In this document: in pieces, positions 44,181 to 54,409 of the stretch
Layout of the letters: every line of letters begins with the position of its first letter
Numbering within the stretch: position 1 is the first letter of the stretch
DNA from: Maratus speciosus
Lineage: Eukaryota; Arthropoda; Arachnida; Araneae; Salticidae
Length of the DNA: 64,000 nucleotides
Assembly (NCBI GenBank): GCA_963932465.1
Contig: OZ010788.1
Span: forward strand, 672,598,484-672,662,483
Direction: 5' to 3'
Program-made: the position numbers and the translations under genes
The notes under the pieces: model-generated
Told to the model about the DNA's origin: nothing
Databases searched by the model: none
The model's input: only the letters and a program-made list of their open reading frames with translations

Positions 44181-44452
44181 ATTTTTTTGTACCTCGAATA
44201 GTTATGAGAAAAACAATGACGAATGCACGAAGTATTCAGCTGCCTCTTTATTGAAAACATACAAAATGCTTCATTAGACGTCTGTACAGATATGTGAAAC
44301 GTAAACGTTAGGTTTTATAGATACAACAAAAAGATAAAAAGTGATTAATGATCGGTTAGTCTTTAATGTTATACAGTATAATAAAATAGGTAGGTAATTT
44401 TTTTTTGTACAACACTTATTATTAAATGATTATTGACTTGAAATGACACTCA

Positions 44453-44520
44453 TTAGTCAAACCGATCCTTCTTGGCCAAAGGTTGCATGGTTGCAGATAT
44501 GCCTTCCAATTCTTCTACAC
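44453..44520 (-). pseudogene. Predicted last exon of the PIN/CXC-type gene
   Basis: On the minus strand a TTTTTTTTAG acceptor precedes 44520, and the frame reads VEELEGISATMQPLAKKDRFD to a TAA at 44455-44453. The phase fits the donor at 45003. No known domain. Confidence 0.5.
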
Positions 44521-45002
44521 CTAAAAAAAATAAATACAACATTTATTTAAGCACCTGGGCGCCAAAGAGCCGTTTTTGCCCCGAGGGAGAAGATTGCTGC
44601 CCCAGCCGTAGGCGAAGGCTGCAAACACCCAAGGGTCGAAGCTTAGGCTTCTGAGCAGCTCTGGTGCACGTAGTATTTTTAAGAACTGTGGAACTAATTG
44701 TAATTAATTAAGTAATGATTCATGCAACATTTTATCATAACATGATTTTTACATCTTTCTTTTGTTACCCCTCTTTTACAACTCAAGTCATGAATACGTT
44801 ACTTTTGGACCTCAATTTAGAAAACATATTAGCCTATTATTTTACGAACCACCGTTTAAAAAAATAATTTATTCCTTATTTCTAATTGTTTGAAAATTGT
44901 GTAGTTATGCAACTGTATTAAGATAAATATTTTGATCACAAAAATAAAAAAAGTTAGTGAAAAAGTAAAGGTGAAATGGAATTATTTATACATATTTACC
45001 TT

Positions 45003-45903
45003 CAAGTACTTGAGGGAATTCCGGATCATCCCCGGCTTCCTCTATTTCAGTAAGAGGCATGTTATTGCTACTGCTTTCGCAGTTTACACACATATTGGAG
45101 CACTTGAGGCCTGCTATTTTGCATCCTCAGTTTTTCTGGCAGGTCTTCTTGCATTTGCAAGAAATAAATTTCAAAACGGCTTGAGGTGCTGGTGGCAGTA
45201 GTGTGGTTACTGGCTCCATACCATCATTAATTTTCTTCCAACCCATATCATCATGCATCAGTGTCATATTCCAACCCATGTTCAAGATCTTTTTCATTCG
45301 CAAGCCATTGTTGAACTTGAAAATATACCCTAAAGGAATGTTGCTGAGCTGCAGATTCAGTAGGAAATAAAGACGCGAAATGGATCGATGTCTTGTATGC
45401 AGACCTAAGGTAACATAAATACCTCAATTTGTTTAATGACGTGGCTTCCTTGTCAGCAAATTTATACAATGAGACCAGAAAACGATTGCCAGCATTAGTA
45501 ACTGCATCAGCATCTGCCATAGGGTCTTTAAAAACCTCAATGGTAATAGTTAATGCAAAGTTTTTCTTGAGAGTTCGAAGAAACCTCATCCATTTCCTAC
45601 TTCGAACAAGGCTGAAGTAGCATCACAGCCTCCCATGGCATGGAAAAATAATATGTTGTTAGCAATCGATTGATCAAGTTTGCAGTCAGAAGAGAAAATG
45701 AGTGGTGAAACTGTCCCTTTGCCTAGCTTTAGAAAGTATACATTTGAATGTAGACACCTACAGCGACAAATCATGATAACTGAAAAATCGACATCTGCAC
45801 CCACAATAACTACAGAGTTATGTTGTTGTTGTTGTGCAAGGTCTCTTACTGTGGTGACAATAAGTGTATCCGCATCTTCTCGTGCCTGTTTTGTGTGAAT
45901 GTC
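45003..45903 (-). pseudogene. PIN/XPG-like plus cysteine-rich (CXC-like) protein, 5' truncated exon
   Basis: On the minus strand an acceptor AATTTGCAG precedes 45903 and a donor AAG/GTAAAT follows 45003. The protein has DADTLIVTT, VVIVGADVDFSVIM, NVYFLKLGKG and FFHAMGGCDATSALFEVG, then RFLVSLYKF, LRYLCYLRS and HSFRVYFQVQQWL, then CKCKKTCQKN, GCKIAGLKCSNMCVNCESS. I recall this order (nuclease-like GCDTTS motif, then a C-rich CXC-like tail) from a very abundant repeat-associated protein family of invertebrates. There is a frameshift near 45587, another near 45251, and a TGA in place of a cysteine codon in the C-rich tail. Upstream exons are missing. Confidence 0.6.
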
Positions 45904-47005
45904 AGCCACTGCAAATTTGTAATTAATTTTTGAAAATTACAGATTTCGGAAAAAAATATCAGAAGTACTTATAATTTTCTTGATAGTGACATATATTCAT
46001 AATTTAATACAAACCCAAATGATACTGACGTGAGAAAAAGAGAAAATTGAATGTTTAAAAAACTTACTTTAGTTGATTTTTTATATGTTAAAAGAAAAAA
46101 AAATCTGATAAGTAGTGCAGTCATTTCTTCTCATGTAATTTCTCATGCATCAGTGTCAAGTAACTATCTTCTTTCTTGGATTTTATACAAATGATGAATA
46201 TCGATTTCGGAAATACAATCTTGTTTCTTTGAAGATGACGTTAATTTTCCGGTCAAATTTATGCATTTTTCGGTGAGAACTTATCTTCTGCTAGGTCCTC
46301 GTCCTCGTTCCTCTGAGCTGCTACTAGTGTTATCGAGGATTCTATTTAGCACAGCGTAAGCGATCTTGCGGTCCGCTAATGCATCGTCTTTACTTCGGTT
46401 TTTAAACAGGTTACATTGTTTTTAAAAATAATTGCTATTTTTGCTCTTCCCGTAAGTTATTGGAAGTGAAAAAAAGAGGGGGGGAATTTTTAAGCTGCCG
46501 GATCTTTGACTGCCGGATTTTCGAGGTCACACAGTATACCTACATCATAATAATATGTAACCTAATAATAAGTGAGTACGTCAGCAAATGTTTACAGTGA
46601 AATGCTTACTTTTAGTGTTATGAACGGAAAGGGTGAGAATATCTGTTTTGCGATTTTCCAAAATTACTGGTTTTCGCCGATTTTTCAATGCCTCTACAGA
46701 AGCCATGTGTCGGACAATAAAAATGATAAGAACATGAATTCTAGGTAATTTTCTCGTCTGTATTTTAATATAGGGTCAACTTTTGCGTAAAAAGTTTACT
46801 TTGCAAGTTATAAGCAAAAAACTCGAAAAATCTGCGATTTTTAGTGATTTTTTCATGATTTTTCCTATTTGCCTAAAGAAAGTTTATTGGACAACTTCAG
46901 ATTCGTGTTCAGCACCCCCGAAAACATAAAGTAAGACACTAAAAACAATTACACCAGAATTTTCCACTTTAAGCCTTTTTTTAACCTAATTTGACTGGAC
47001 TAAAA

Positions 47006-47232
47006 GGGGTAAGTGGAGGTTTGAAAAAGATAATGTAAAAATCGGAGATTTAGTGGTGTTAGAAGAGGAAAATTTACCGACAAATAAGTGGCCATTAGGC
47101 AGAATTATTGAGGTGTATTACGGTAACGATAACAAAATTCGAGTGGTTAAAGTATACACTCAAAATGGAACCTTTAAAAGATCGATAAGTAAATTATGTA
47201 TTTTATCCATGCCTGATGCCCCTGACAATTAA
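47006..47232 (+). pseudogene. BEL/Pao pol: C-terminal end
   Basis: The pol frame resumes after element V with WRFEKDNVKIGDLVVLEEEN, KWPLGRIIEVYYGNDNKIR and KRSISKLCIL, ending at TAA 47230-47232. This is the usual post-integrase end of BEL/Pao Pol. Confidence 0.85.
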
Positions 47233-47400
47233 AACTAAAAAAAAAGGTAATTGTGTATATATGTGTGTTGTATTTATATTTTTAACAAAGGATCATATTT
47301 ATATTAACGTATATAGTGACTTTTGTATTAATGTGTGCAATTTAGAGTACTTTGTAAAATTTGTTATTGAATGTTATAAACATGTCAATGGGGGCCGGTA

Positions 47401-47607
47401 TGTTCCATGTAGCGAGACATGCCGTGCCACCTATAATTAAAATCCCAGTGTGTATTATCTGAAGTGAAGGGAAGTAAGCTTTGAGTAGGGTGTTGAGATG
47501 TGAGTAATGGAGAAAGGGGCGGTGTGCTGCTTTTGTGTTAATAAAGTGATGTTAAAATTACCATCGCCTTGGAAGTAATTTGAGTTATAATGTGAGTTTA
47601 TTCAACA
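47401..47607 (+). repeat. 3' LTR of the BEL/Pao element
   Basis: 207 bp. The purine-rich TCAATGGGGGCCGGTA before it is the likely polypurine tract. The 5-base duplication ATATT follows. Confidence 0.95.
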
Positions 47608-47612
47608 ATATT

Positions 47613-47767
47613 ATATGTACAAACCTCATGATCTTAATTTCTGCCAGCATTTTTCACATTTTCTATTAACTGAATATGTTATTTTCCTATATTGCCTATT
47701 ACCAGTAATCTCCTGTTTTCTTACTGGTCAAGAAACCTTTCCCTTGAATCCGATTCTCTACTACATA
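47613..47767 (+). pseudogene. Unknown gene, part 2
   Basis: Continues the frame of 37333-37582 for about 51 codons without a stop. It codes for the hydrophobic segment EYVIFLYCLLPVISCFLTG and then NPILYY before the mariner MITE. Confidence 0.55.
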
Positions 47768-48332
47768 CAGGGTGTTTCTAAATGAATATCGGGGTTTGAA
47801 CGCTTGGTAGTATTTATTACATAAAACTTAAAATTATAATTAATACATAAAATGAAAGAGCAACTCCAACAGTTTTACCTACAAGCGTATAATTATTCAA
47901 TGTGAGCAACTTTTGTCACACGGCACACATCAAGTCGATAGCTCAGTTTTTTCCCAAACGTTGATGAGTGTTTGTGGGGTCATTGTTGCAAAGGCAGCCG
48001 ATATTTCTAAACTGATGATACCATCTACGGATGTTTTTATCACTTGGGGGATCACATCTGAACTTAATCCGGAACGCACGTTGCACAGTAACTACAGATT
48101 CGGTCATTGCAAACTGCAGAACATAGAATGCTTTCTGTTCACCAGTCCCCATTTTCGCTACTAGCGCTTTCTAACGGATGACGGAAGAAACATTGCGTGC
48201 ACATGCGAATGCACAGGTACCAACAATCCGTTTGAGTTGCTCTTTCATTTTATGTGTTAAGTATAATTTTTACTTTTATGTAATAGATACTAAAAAACGT
48301 TAAAACCCCGATATTCATTTAGAAACACCCTG
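47768..48332. mobile_element. Mariner-type MITE, 565 bp
   Basis: Ends CAGGGTGTTTCTAAATGAAT and ATTCATTTAGAAACACCCTG are perfect inversions, and the similarity continues to CGGGGTTTGAACG / CGTTAAAACCCCG. TA lies outside both ends (47766-47767, 48333-48334). The middle keeps a DUF4817-type fragment. Confidence 0.85.
47943..48152 (-). pseudogene. DUF4817 N-terminal fragment of a mariner-type transposase
   Basis: The minus frame has EQKAFYVLQFAMTESVVTVQ, RAFRIKFRCDPPSDKNIRRW and QFRNIGCL. This is the helix-turn-helix start of the DUF4817 group of arthropod mariner-type transposases. The catalytic part is absent, so this copy depended on others for movement. Confidence 0.8.
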
Positions 48333-48334
48333 TA

Positions 48335-48406
48335 TTTGAACAAATTTCTGTCATTCTTTGGACTGAGAACGGTACGCTAAATGCTACTGAAACTAATATT
48401 CTTTAA
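48335..48406 (+). pseudogene. Unknown gene, part 3 and stop
   Basis: Twenty-three codons in phase with the previous part, including WTENGTLNATETNIL, then TAA at 48404-48406. GGTACG at 48371 could be a splice donor, so the stop may not be the original end. A further open frame at 48418-48606 starts hydrophobic (LFLLFILYCAKY), but its link is unproven. Confidence 0.5.
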
Positions 48407-48935
48407 AATTTAAAGTTTTGGCGCTATTAACGTTGTTTTTACTATTTATATTATATTGCGCCAAATATCATATTAATATAATCAATTACGCCATACCAAC
48501 GAATCACAGACAAATTCATTCTAGAGCTAACTTCAGTTGCATTCTATTTCAAAACATAAACTGTTCTGAGAGTGAAAGTCGAAGTAGAAGACTTGATTCT
48601 ATTTGATTTTTTTTTCCACAAAGGACTATAAAAATCAGTTGAGCAATAAAGTCCCAGCAATTATTTATACGTAATATACGCATTTACATAATTCTAATTA
48701 ATTTTTCAATTAATTTGCAGCAGTGAAACCACGTTTGAAATTATTGAATATTTAATACGTGATATATCACATTACTTACTAAGCGTAGAACCAACGATGT
48801 TAGTTGTAGAACCAACAGCGGTATTTATGTCTCATGTTTCGCCGCAAAATTGTGTACTCATGAAGATCATTCCATCTTGTGCTGCAGTTGCAACCTTACC
48901 AACACATATGAGTGAGAGATGCTAAGCTGGGTATC

Positions 48936-49008
48936 GTCCTCATAGCTTATATGGTAGAGCACTTGGAGCGCCATTCCAAGGGTTCCAGGTTCAATTCCCG
49001 GCTTGGTC
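48936..49008 (+). pseudogene. tRNA-like SINE head 4
   Basis: TAGCTTATATGGTAGAGCA fits an A box and GGTTCAATTCC a B box. The stem TTGGA/TCCAA has a seven-base loop GCGCCAT. The acceptor does not pair well. The next bases ATTTTTCACTCTGTTGG are shared with the SINE units at 34.5 kb. 48607-48935 holds nothing else I can name. Confidence 0.65.
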
Positions 49009-49251
49009 ATTTTTCACTCTGTTGGTTTTAAGATTAATTAGCATAGTTAGCATGTGATAAATCACGTATTAAATATACACATTTATTTTTCAGCTTTTTG
49101 TTCCGTTCGCTTTTTATTTTATTTTCCTTCCCAGTTTATCTTTCATATATATATAAGTGTCTTCACATATCTTTTTCACTTTGTATGCCTAATCATTTTC
49201 ACCCTACTTTTAAAAATGCTCTGCTATTCAGAATGTCATTATTTATCTTAA

Positions 49252-49475
49252 CACGTTCGCTGCCAAGCTACGAGTATACTTGTGGTAATATTCGTGGCTT
49301 TAATTTATTAATTACTTTTTCACCATTATTTTAGAATTAAAAAAATTGCCTTATTTATTGACAAAAATTTCGCTGTATTAATAAAGCGAAATTTACCTTT
49401 CTGAATTTGTAGTGGTAAACGACTTTCAAGAAGAAGTTTGAAAATTCTTACTTTATAGGCTTGGCAGTGAACGTG
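49252..49475. mobile_element. TTAA MITE family E, 224 bp
   Basis: TTAA at 49248-49251 and 49476-49479, with perfect inverted core CACGTTCGCTGCCAAGC / GCTTGGCAGTGAACGTG (one mismatch). Confidence 0.85.
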
Positions 49476-49564
49476 TTAACATCGACATTGCTGCTCCAAA
49501 CATTGATTTAAACATACTTATATTTTATCTCGGCTTATATTTAACTTAATCTGCATCTCATTAA

Positions 49565-49763
49565 CACTAGAACGCTCGGAAATTTTACTCAAGTTTCATA
49601 AAAATATCTGGCATCAGAATTTTTATTTAAAATTATTTGACTGATTTATTTAACGAAAATTTGGGTTGTTTAAATTTAACTTATATCATGAAAGAATTTC
49701 TGGTCCCAGTTGACATTTAATCATATGGCCGAAGTCGAATCGACTCCTTCCGGCGTTCTAGTG
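49565..49763 (+). mobile_element. TTAA MITE family F (copy 4)
   Basis: TTAA at 49561-49564 and 49764-49767. Ends CACTAGAACGC and GCGTTCTAGTG match perfectly. The body has TTTTACTCAAGTTT and CAGAATTTTTATTTAAAA as in 5214-5413. Confidence 0.85.
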
Positions 49764-49820
49764 TTAATACACTTATTTATGTATATTAAATTTTGAAATT
49801 ATATTTCGTCCAATTAATTT

Positions 49821-49982
49821 CATAGCTGCCAACTTGTATGGATTTTTGCTACCACTAAAATTTAATAGTAAATTTTGCCTAATTGAATCGCCGTTTTGAC
49901 GTCATTGTTGATAATTAAATAAGTCAGAAATTTCTATTAAATTTTAACGGTAGAAAAAAATCCGTACACGTTGGCAGCTATG
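49821..49982. mobile_element. Fold-back element family H (intact)
   Basis: CATAGCTGCCAACTTGTATG at the left is inverted at the right as ACGTTGGCAGCTATG. Inner pairs around GCTACC and AATTTAATAG follow. Confidence 0.75.
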
Positions 49983-50586
49983 TCATTTTTATTACATCAA
50001 ATATAAATTAAACTGAAAAGCGGGGAATTCAATCTTTACTTCTAAACTTTTTCTGAGTTAAATCTGATCAATTTCAGAGAGTCTGCACTTTTACTTAACT
50101 CTTTCACTACCGTTTTTAAAGATAATACAATGTTGTGTAGTCTATAGGGACAATATATTTATTTAAGAGTCTATAAATCTTGCAACTTACCGATAATTTA
50201 AACTTGCACAAAAAAATTTAACACACAAAATTAATAAATAGTTTAAAATTAAGAAAGAACGTATTTTTTTCGTACTCAATTTTCTAACTAACGCAACATA
50301 TTGCTAAGTAAGACCATAATAAAAAATATATTATAAATAACAAATATATGTATTAACGTGTATAAAATTCATCTAGATGTAACCCAAACTTATCCATTTA
50401 TAGCATTATACAATCTTTAATTTTTTAATTACTATGCCAGTTCTGTTAATAATTATGCTCCAGATTACATTATAAATTATTTTTCAAAATATTACTGGAT
50501 GTAAAATATTAATTGATTTCACTTTTTTAGCATTACTTATAACCAGTTTATTTTAATAAACATAAAATAAAAGAATGCATTTTTAA

Positions 50587-51204
50587 CCCCTTAATTCTCG
50601 CTCTCCTCAATATGACGGGCTGAGATGTCTTCTATTTCTAGCGTCCATGATATTGCCTGGCTGAAGATTTAAAATCGGAAAAAACTTCTGAAATCAGAAA
50701 ACTGTCATTTCTGAAATCTGTCATTTCCATATGAAATCTTTGAAAATCCGTTATCAAGTTTGATTTGTGCGATCTCTGTTTGAGTAAATTATGGATTCTA
50801 CTGAATCAAGCATTTCTGATGATAGTTTGATTTTAATTCATAGTCGACATTTTATGTACATATATATTATTTTAAATATCATTTGTAAACATTTGTAAAG
50901 TAGTAAAAATTTTTAAAATAGGAATCTTATTCCTATTAATTTGTATGGTGTAAAACAAGCATAAAGGTGCAAAATTCCCGCATGATGACTTTTCCGCAAA
51001 AATGAAGTTGTTCTATAAAAATTTTCCCCCCTCAAATAACTAATTGCATATTTTATTTATAAATGTTATAACTACTCACTTTCTGCAATAAAAAAATTGA
51101 TACTTTTTTATGGTTTTTGTAAATATTAAGCGATCTATAAAGAGTTATTTGTTTCCGAAAACCGCGCCTAGCACACTGAGATGATTCTACTATCCAAAGG
51201 GGTG
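50587..51204 (+). mobile_element. TTAA-bounded element family R (copy 1)
   Basis: TTAA at 50583-50586 and 51205-51208, with ends CCCCTTAATTCTCGC and CCAAAGGGGTG. It is homologous over about 550 bp to 56536-57105 (ACGGGCTGAG, TCATTTGTAAACATTTGT, GCATGATG, ACTAATTGCATATTTTATT). 49983-50582 and 51209-51698 show only AT-rich DNA. Confidence 0.65.
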
Positions 51205-51698
51205 TTAACGCTAAGATGGGTATTTTCCGAAGCTCCAGTTGTATACATTGTCACTAAAATTGGCACTCAGCCAACCGCAGCTAAACAGCCTGCGATCATC
51301 CCTATTTTGATAAAATCAAAACAGACCTGACGCATGTGCAAAAGCGCGGAGGGTTTCGTTTTACGAAAACAAACAGTAAATTCGTTATTCTTTCGTAAAC
51401 ACATTTTTATGAGCAGTAATATGCAATATCCCACATTTGGTTCATATCATATAGAAGTAATCTAGTGCCTCGGTAATGTAGCTAGTTTCCATTATATGAA
51501 ACAAACGTTAAAGTAATATAAACTTTTTTTTATTTTACCATATATATTTAATCGTAGGTAATTATGCCATTAGTTAAGGCGAAGAAAATTACTTTAAAAA
51601 TCTGGTATCCAAAGTATTTCGAGATCCGATTTACGCGGTACACCAGGCTACACTACATATAACCGATACGAAAAAGTTCCGATGTCATGTGGGAGGTG

Positions 51699-52453
51699 AC
51701 ATAGGATGATTGGACCGATAATGGTTAAGCTCTATCTCGGCCATGTAAAATAGATCAACTTTATGTACCTTTTTCTCAGAAATGGTGAAAGATAGAGGCC
51801 TACATTTTTTAGAGTAGTTAAAATAAAATGATTTATGTATTTTAACAGACCATTTCCTTTCTAAATGAAACTGAAAATTAATTATTTATTATTTATTGAA
51901 AGACATTTTTAAATTGGCATTTTTGGTAAGATTTCACTGTATAAAATAAATAATTCTCAACAAATCATTAAATCCCTGTATTAAAGTATGCACTATAACA
52001 TAATATAAGTATTTAGAAAAATCTGAGTTCTTAAGTTTAATAGACATTGAAAAAAAAGGAACACAAAACTGAAAAATCGGGGTTTTGAGAAAAAGTCAAT
52101 TAAAGCTGTGAAGCAGTGTTGCCAGTGGACTACTTTTTTAAAATTCTGATTTCTTGATTGACACCACTTTTTTGAAATAGTAAAATTCACCTTATTTAAT
52201 AACATAGTAATTAAGGGGAAAATAATGGGAATTTTACCATTTCAGAAAAGTGGTGCCAATCAAGAAATCTGAATTTAAATAAAGTAACCCACTGCTGTGA
52301 AGTGCTCTTAGAAAGAATGAAAAAATCCAACACTATTTATATATATATATAAACATGTGAAATACATCGTTGAAAATATAAAAGTTTAAACCACTTAATG
52401 ATATAAAAAAGTAAAAATCGAATTTTTGGTTGAATTTCGCTTACCCGGTCCCC
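51699..52453 (-). mobile_element. TTAA-bounded element family S (copy 2) with a hAT MITE inside
   Basis: Reverse complement of 25514-26075, from GGACCGATAATGGTTAAGC to CGCTTACCCGGTCCCC before TTAA at 52454-52457. It is interrupted at 52114-52294. Confidence 0.7.
52114..52294. mobile_element. hAT-like MITE, 181 bp, 8-bp duplication
   Basis: CAGTGTTGCCAGTGG faces CCCACTG; inside, TGATTTCTTGATTG and AAAAGTGGTG pair with their inverses. CTGTGAAG is duplicated exactly at 52106-52113 and 52295-52302. In family S copy 1 this octamer occurs once. An 8-bp duplication is typical of hAT elements. Confidence 0.85.
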
Positions 52454-52819
52454 TTAACCTGTGCTTCGGGATAGCATGATTTACAACGATAACCAGCGTT
52501 ACCAGACAATCGAAAGTTAATTTCTCCAAGTCAGTATTTTTTTTTTCCCGAAAAAGTGCTCAACACAGTTTCTACTTAAAAAATTATATTTTAAAATTTA
52601 AATTTACCACTATAAAACATTTGAATAACTAACTTGCCAACCGACATTTTCAGTAAATCTATTTACTCATGTTTTGAGTACTTCATATTTTTCATTTCTC
52701 CTATTTTTTCATTCGCTACGCAGCAAGAATAAACGTTTACATTACGCTGTATCTAGCATGTTAGTATATTATATACTTCCACAAATAGCTGTTTGATGGT
52801 GTTAGCTAAATATCATTAG

Positions 52820-53095
52820 CTAAATTACATTAAAATTGTTAATGCATTCGTGTACTTCCCAAAATATTTGTAAGTGTAGGCGCGATTCTCAACAGCAGAT
52901 GCATATCATAAATAACCTATATGAATCGAAAAGTAGGAAGTACATGCGCATTCAGAAGATGAATGAAATAGAAAAATTCAAATCTAATGAACACAATAGG
53001 TTTGGGATTTCCAAGCAATTACATCATGAAATGTCAAAAGCTTCAAACTTGAAGTGACAAAACTTAATTGTATAAATATGTAGTCCCTATGTGTA
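52820..53095 (+). repeat. Repeat N relative (copy 3)
   Basis: Shares TTAATGCATTCGTG, AATCTAATGAACACA, AAATGTCAAAAGC and GACAAAACTTAATTG with 61960-62225. The open frame over it is not retained in the other copy. Confidence 0.5.
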
Positions 53096-53159
53096 TAGTA
53101 ATAGAATTATGTATTGTATGTATAATCCTAGAAAAAAATAAATGTGCCTTGAACCAGAA

Positions 53160-53560
53160 ATTTTACCTAATAACTAGCCGCCCTTGGTGACCACTTTGGT
53201 CACCCTTAAAATTTATGCTTGGGAAAGCATGCTAATCATTGTATTATGTTACTTTTATTCCTAATTTAATTTACTAGGACTCCCTTAAATATAATTAATA
53301 TAATCCCTTAAGCTAATATTAGTTTTTGTTACATTAAAATATCTCAATTTGTTCATTTTCTGTAAGCAAGTAAACTCTATTGGTTTACAATGAATGTCTA
53401 TGGGAAATTGGCGAAATATTAGAGATATCGCCAGTTTGGCCTCACTTTTAGCGACTCACTTTGGTCAACAAATGTGGCGATATATCGCTAAGTTGGCGAC
53501 AAACTTGATGGCATTTGGCGACAGAATAGGCTCCCCCCTGTGGTAACCCCCCTTATAAGT
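53160..53560. other. Unclassified stretch with GGTGACC hairpin
   Basis: GGTGACCACTTTGGTCACC at about 53186-53204 is a hairpin. Later words GTTGGCGACAAAC and TTTGGCGACAGA repeat. I cannot name it. Confidence 0.3.
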
Positions 53561-53787
53561 ATGGAGATGCATTGAATGCTGTTCAATAACCAATGAGATA
53601 CGTTCCATTTGGGCGTTGCCATTAAACAATTAACAAATAATCGAGATTTCTGTGTCACGTTCGATAGCGTAATATCGATATAGATTTTATTATAACAATA
53701 ACTGCAATGCCTAATTTCTAACTTCACACATTTAAGAAAATGTTCTTAAAAACTTATTTAATTCAATGATTTAAATATAATGCCTTA

Positions 53788-54404
53788 TTACTTTTTTCTA
53801 TCTTTACAAGAAAAAAGTATTGGATGAGTGCAAATTTTCGACTTCCGGTTTTCGATTGATTTATACGTTTTATGCGTCAGAGATCCCGAAAAACATGTTT
53901 TTACAAAATATCTGTTTATGATACTGTCTGTCTATATGCGACACAAATTTGGTGGGCGCTTTACCTCAAGAACAAATGCACGGAATTTAAGAAAAAAATT
54001 ATATTTAGTTAATCCCTAATGTAATTGTGTGGATTAGTTTTTAGTCTAAATCACCCAACAGGTGGCGCTACTATGCTGAATTTTTCACAATGTCCGCAAT
54101 CTCTTAAACACTAATACACGAATTTTCATCAAACTAGATTTAGATATACCTTGATAAATGTGTGCTGAATATGTGTCGGTGTAAATCTCCCAACAGGTAG
54201 CACTGCTATGCTGTATTTTGAAGCATTTACACGATTTAATCTATTGTCATATCTCAAGAACTAATGCACGGAATTTGATATCTTTAGAAGTCTCATGATG
54301 GGCATAAATTGTAATTTATTTTTGGTACTTTTATTTTGGCGAATTTTCAAGTGCTGACATGTGTGAGATAGAAAAAAGTTTTAGGATTGGCATATCCGAC
54401 TAGT
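53788..54404 (+). mobile_element. Element K (copy 3)
   Basis: Collinear with 20228-20917, from TTACTTTTTTCTATCTTTAC to GGCATATCCGACTAG. It abuts a TTAA MITE. Confidence 0.7.
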
Positions 54405-54409
54405 TTTAA

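Larger units (their letters stand above)
43361..47002. mobile_element. 3.6-kb element with about 0.8-kb inverted arms (element V)
   Basis: The ends TAGTCCAGTCAAATT and AATTTGACTGGACTA face each other, and inverted similarity runs about 800 bases inwards on both sides (43361-44180, 46170-47002). AAA flanks both ends, and the pol frame resumes exactly if the element and one AAA are left out. Each arm has an outer 430 bases of its own and then a Tigger-like end (GTGACCTCGAAAATCCGGCA) with a transposase-tail frame. The middle 2 kb carries part of an intron-containing gene on the minus strand. The superfamily is not assigned. Confidence 0.8.
37583..47607 (+). mobile_element. BEL/Pao LTR retrotransposon, 10.0 kb with inserts
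   Basis: Two 207-bp LTRs (TGTTCC...CAACA) flank a decayed gag, aspartic protease, reverse transcriptase, RNase H and integrase in the BEL/Pao order. The 5-base target duplication ATATT stands at 37578-37582 and 47608-47612. A TTAA MITE (40217-40417) and a 3.6-kb DNA element (43361-47002) sit inside it. Without them it is about 6.2 kb, usual for the family. Several stops and shifts show it is dead. Confidence 0.95.

Noticed and set aside
45251..45909. Several plus-strand frames over the PIN/CXC exon
   Set aside because: They are antisense to the minus-strand gene, which has motifs and splice sites.
48418..48606. Continuation of the split gene in a second exon
   Set aside because: It begins hydrophobic and is close by, but the frame differs and no convincing acceptor site is seen; kept only as a remark.
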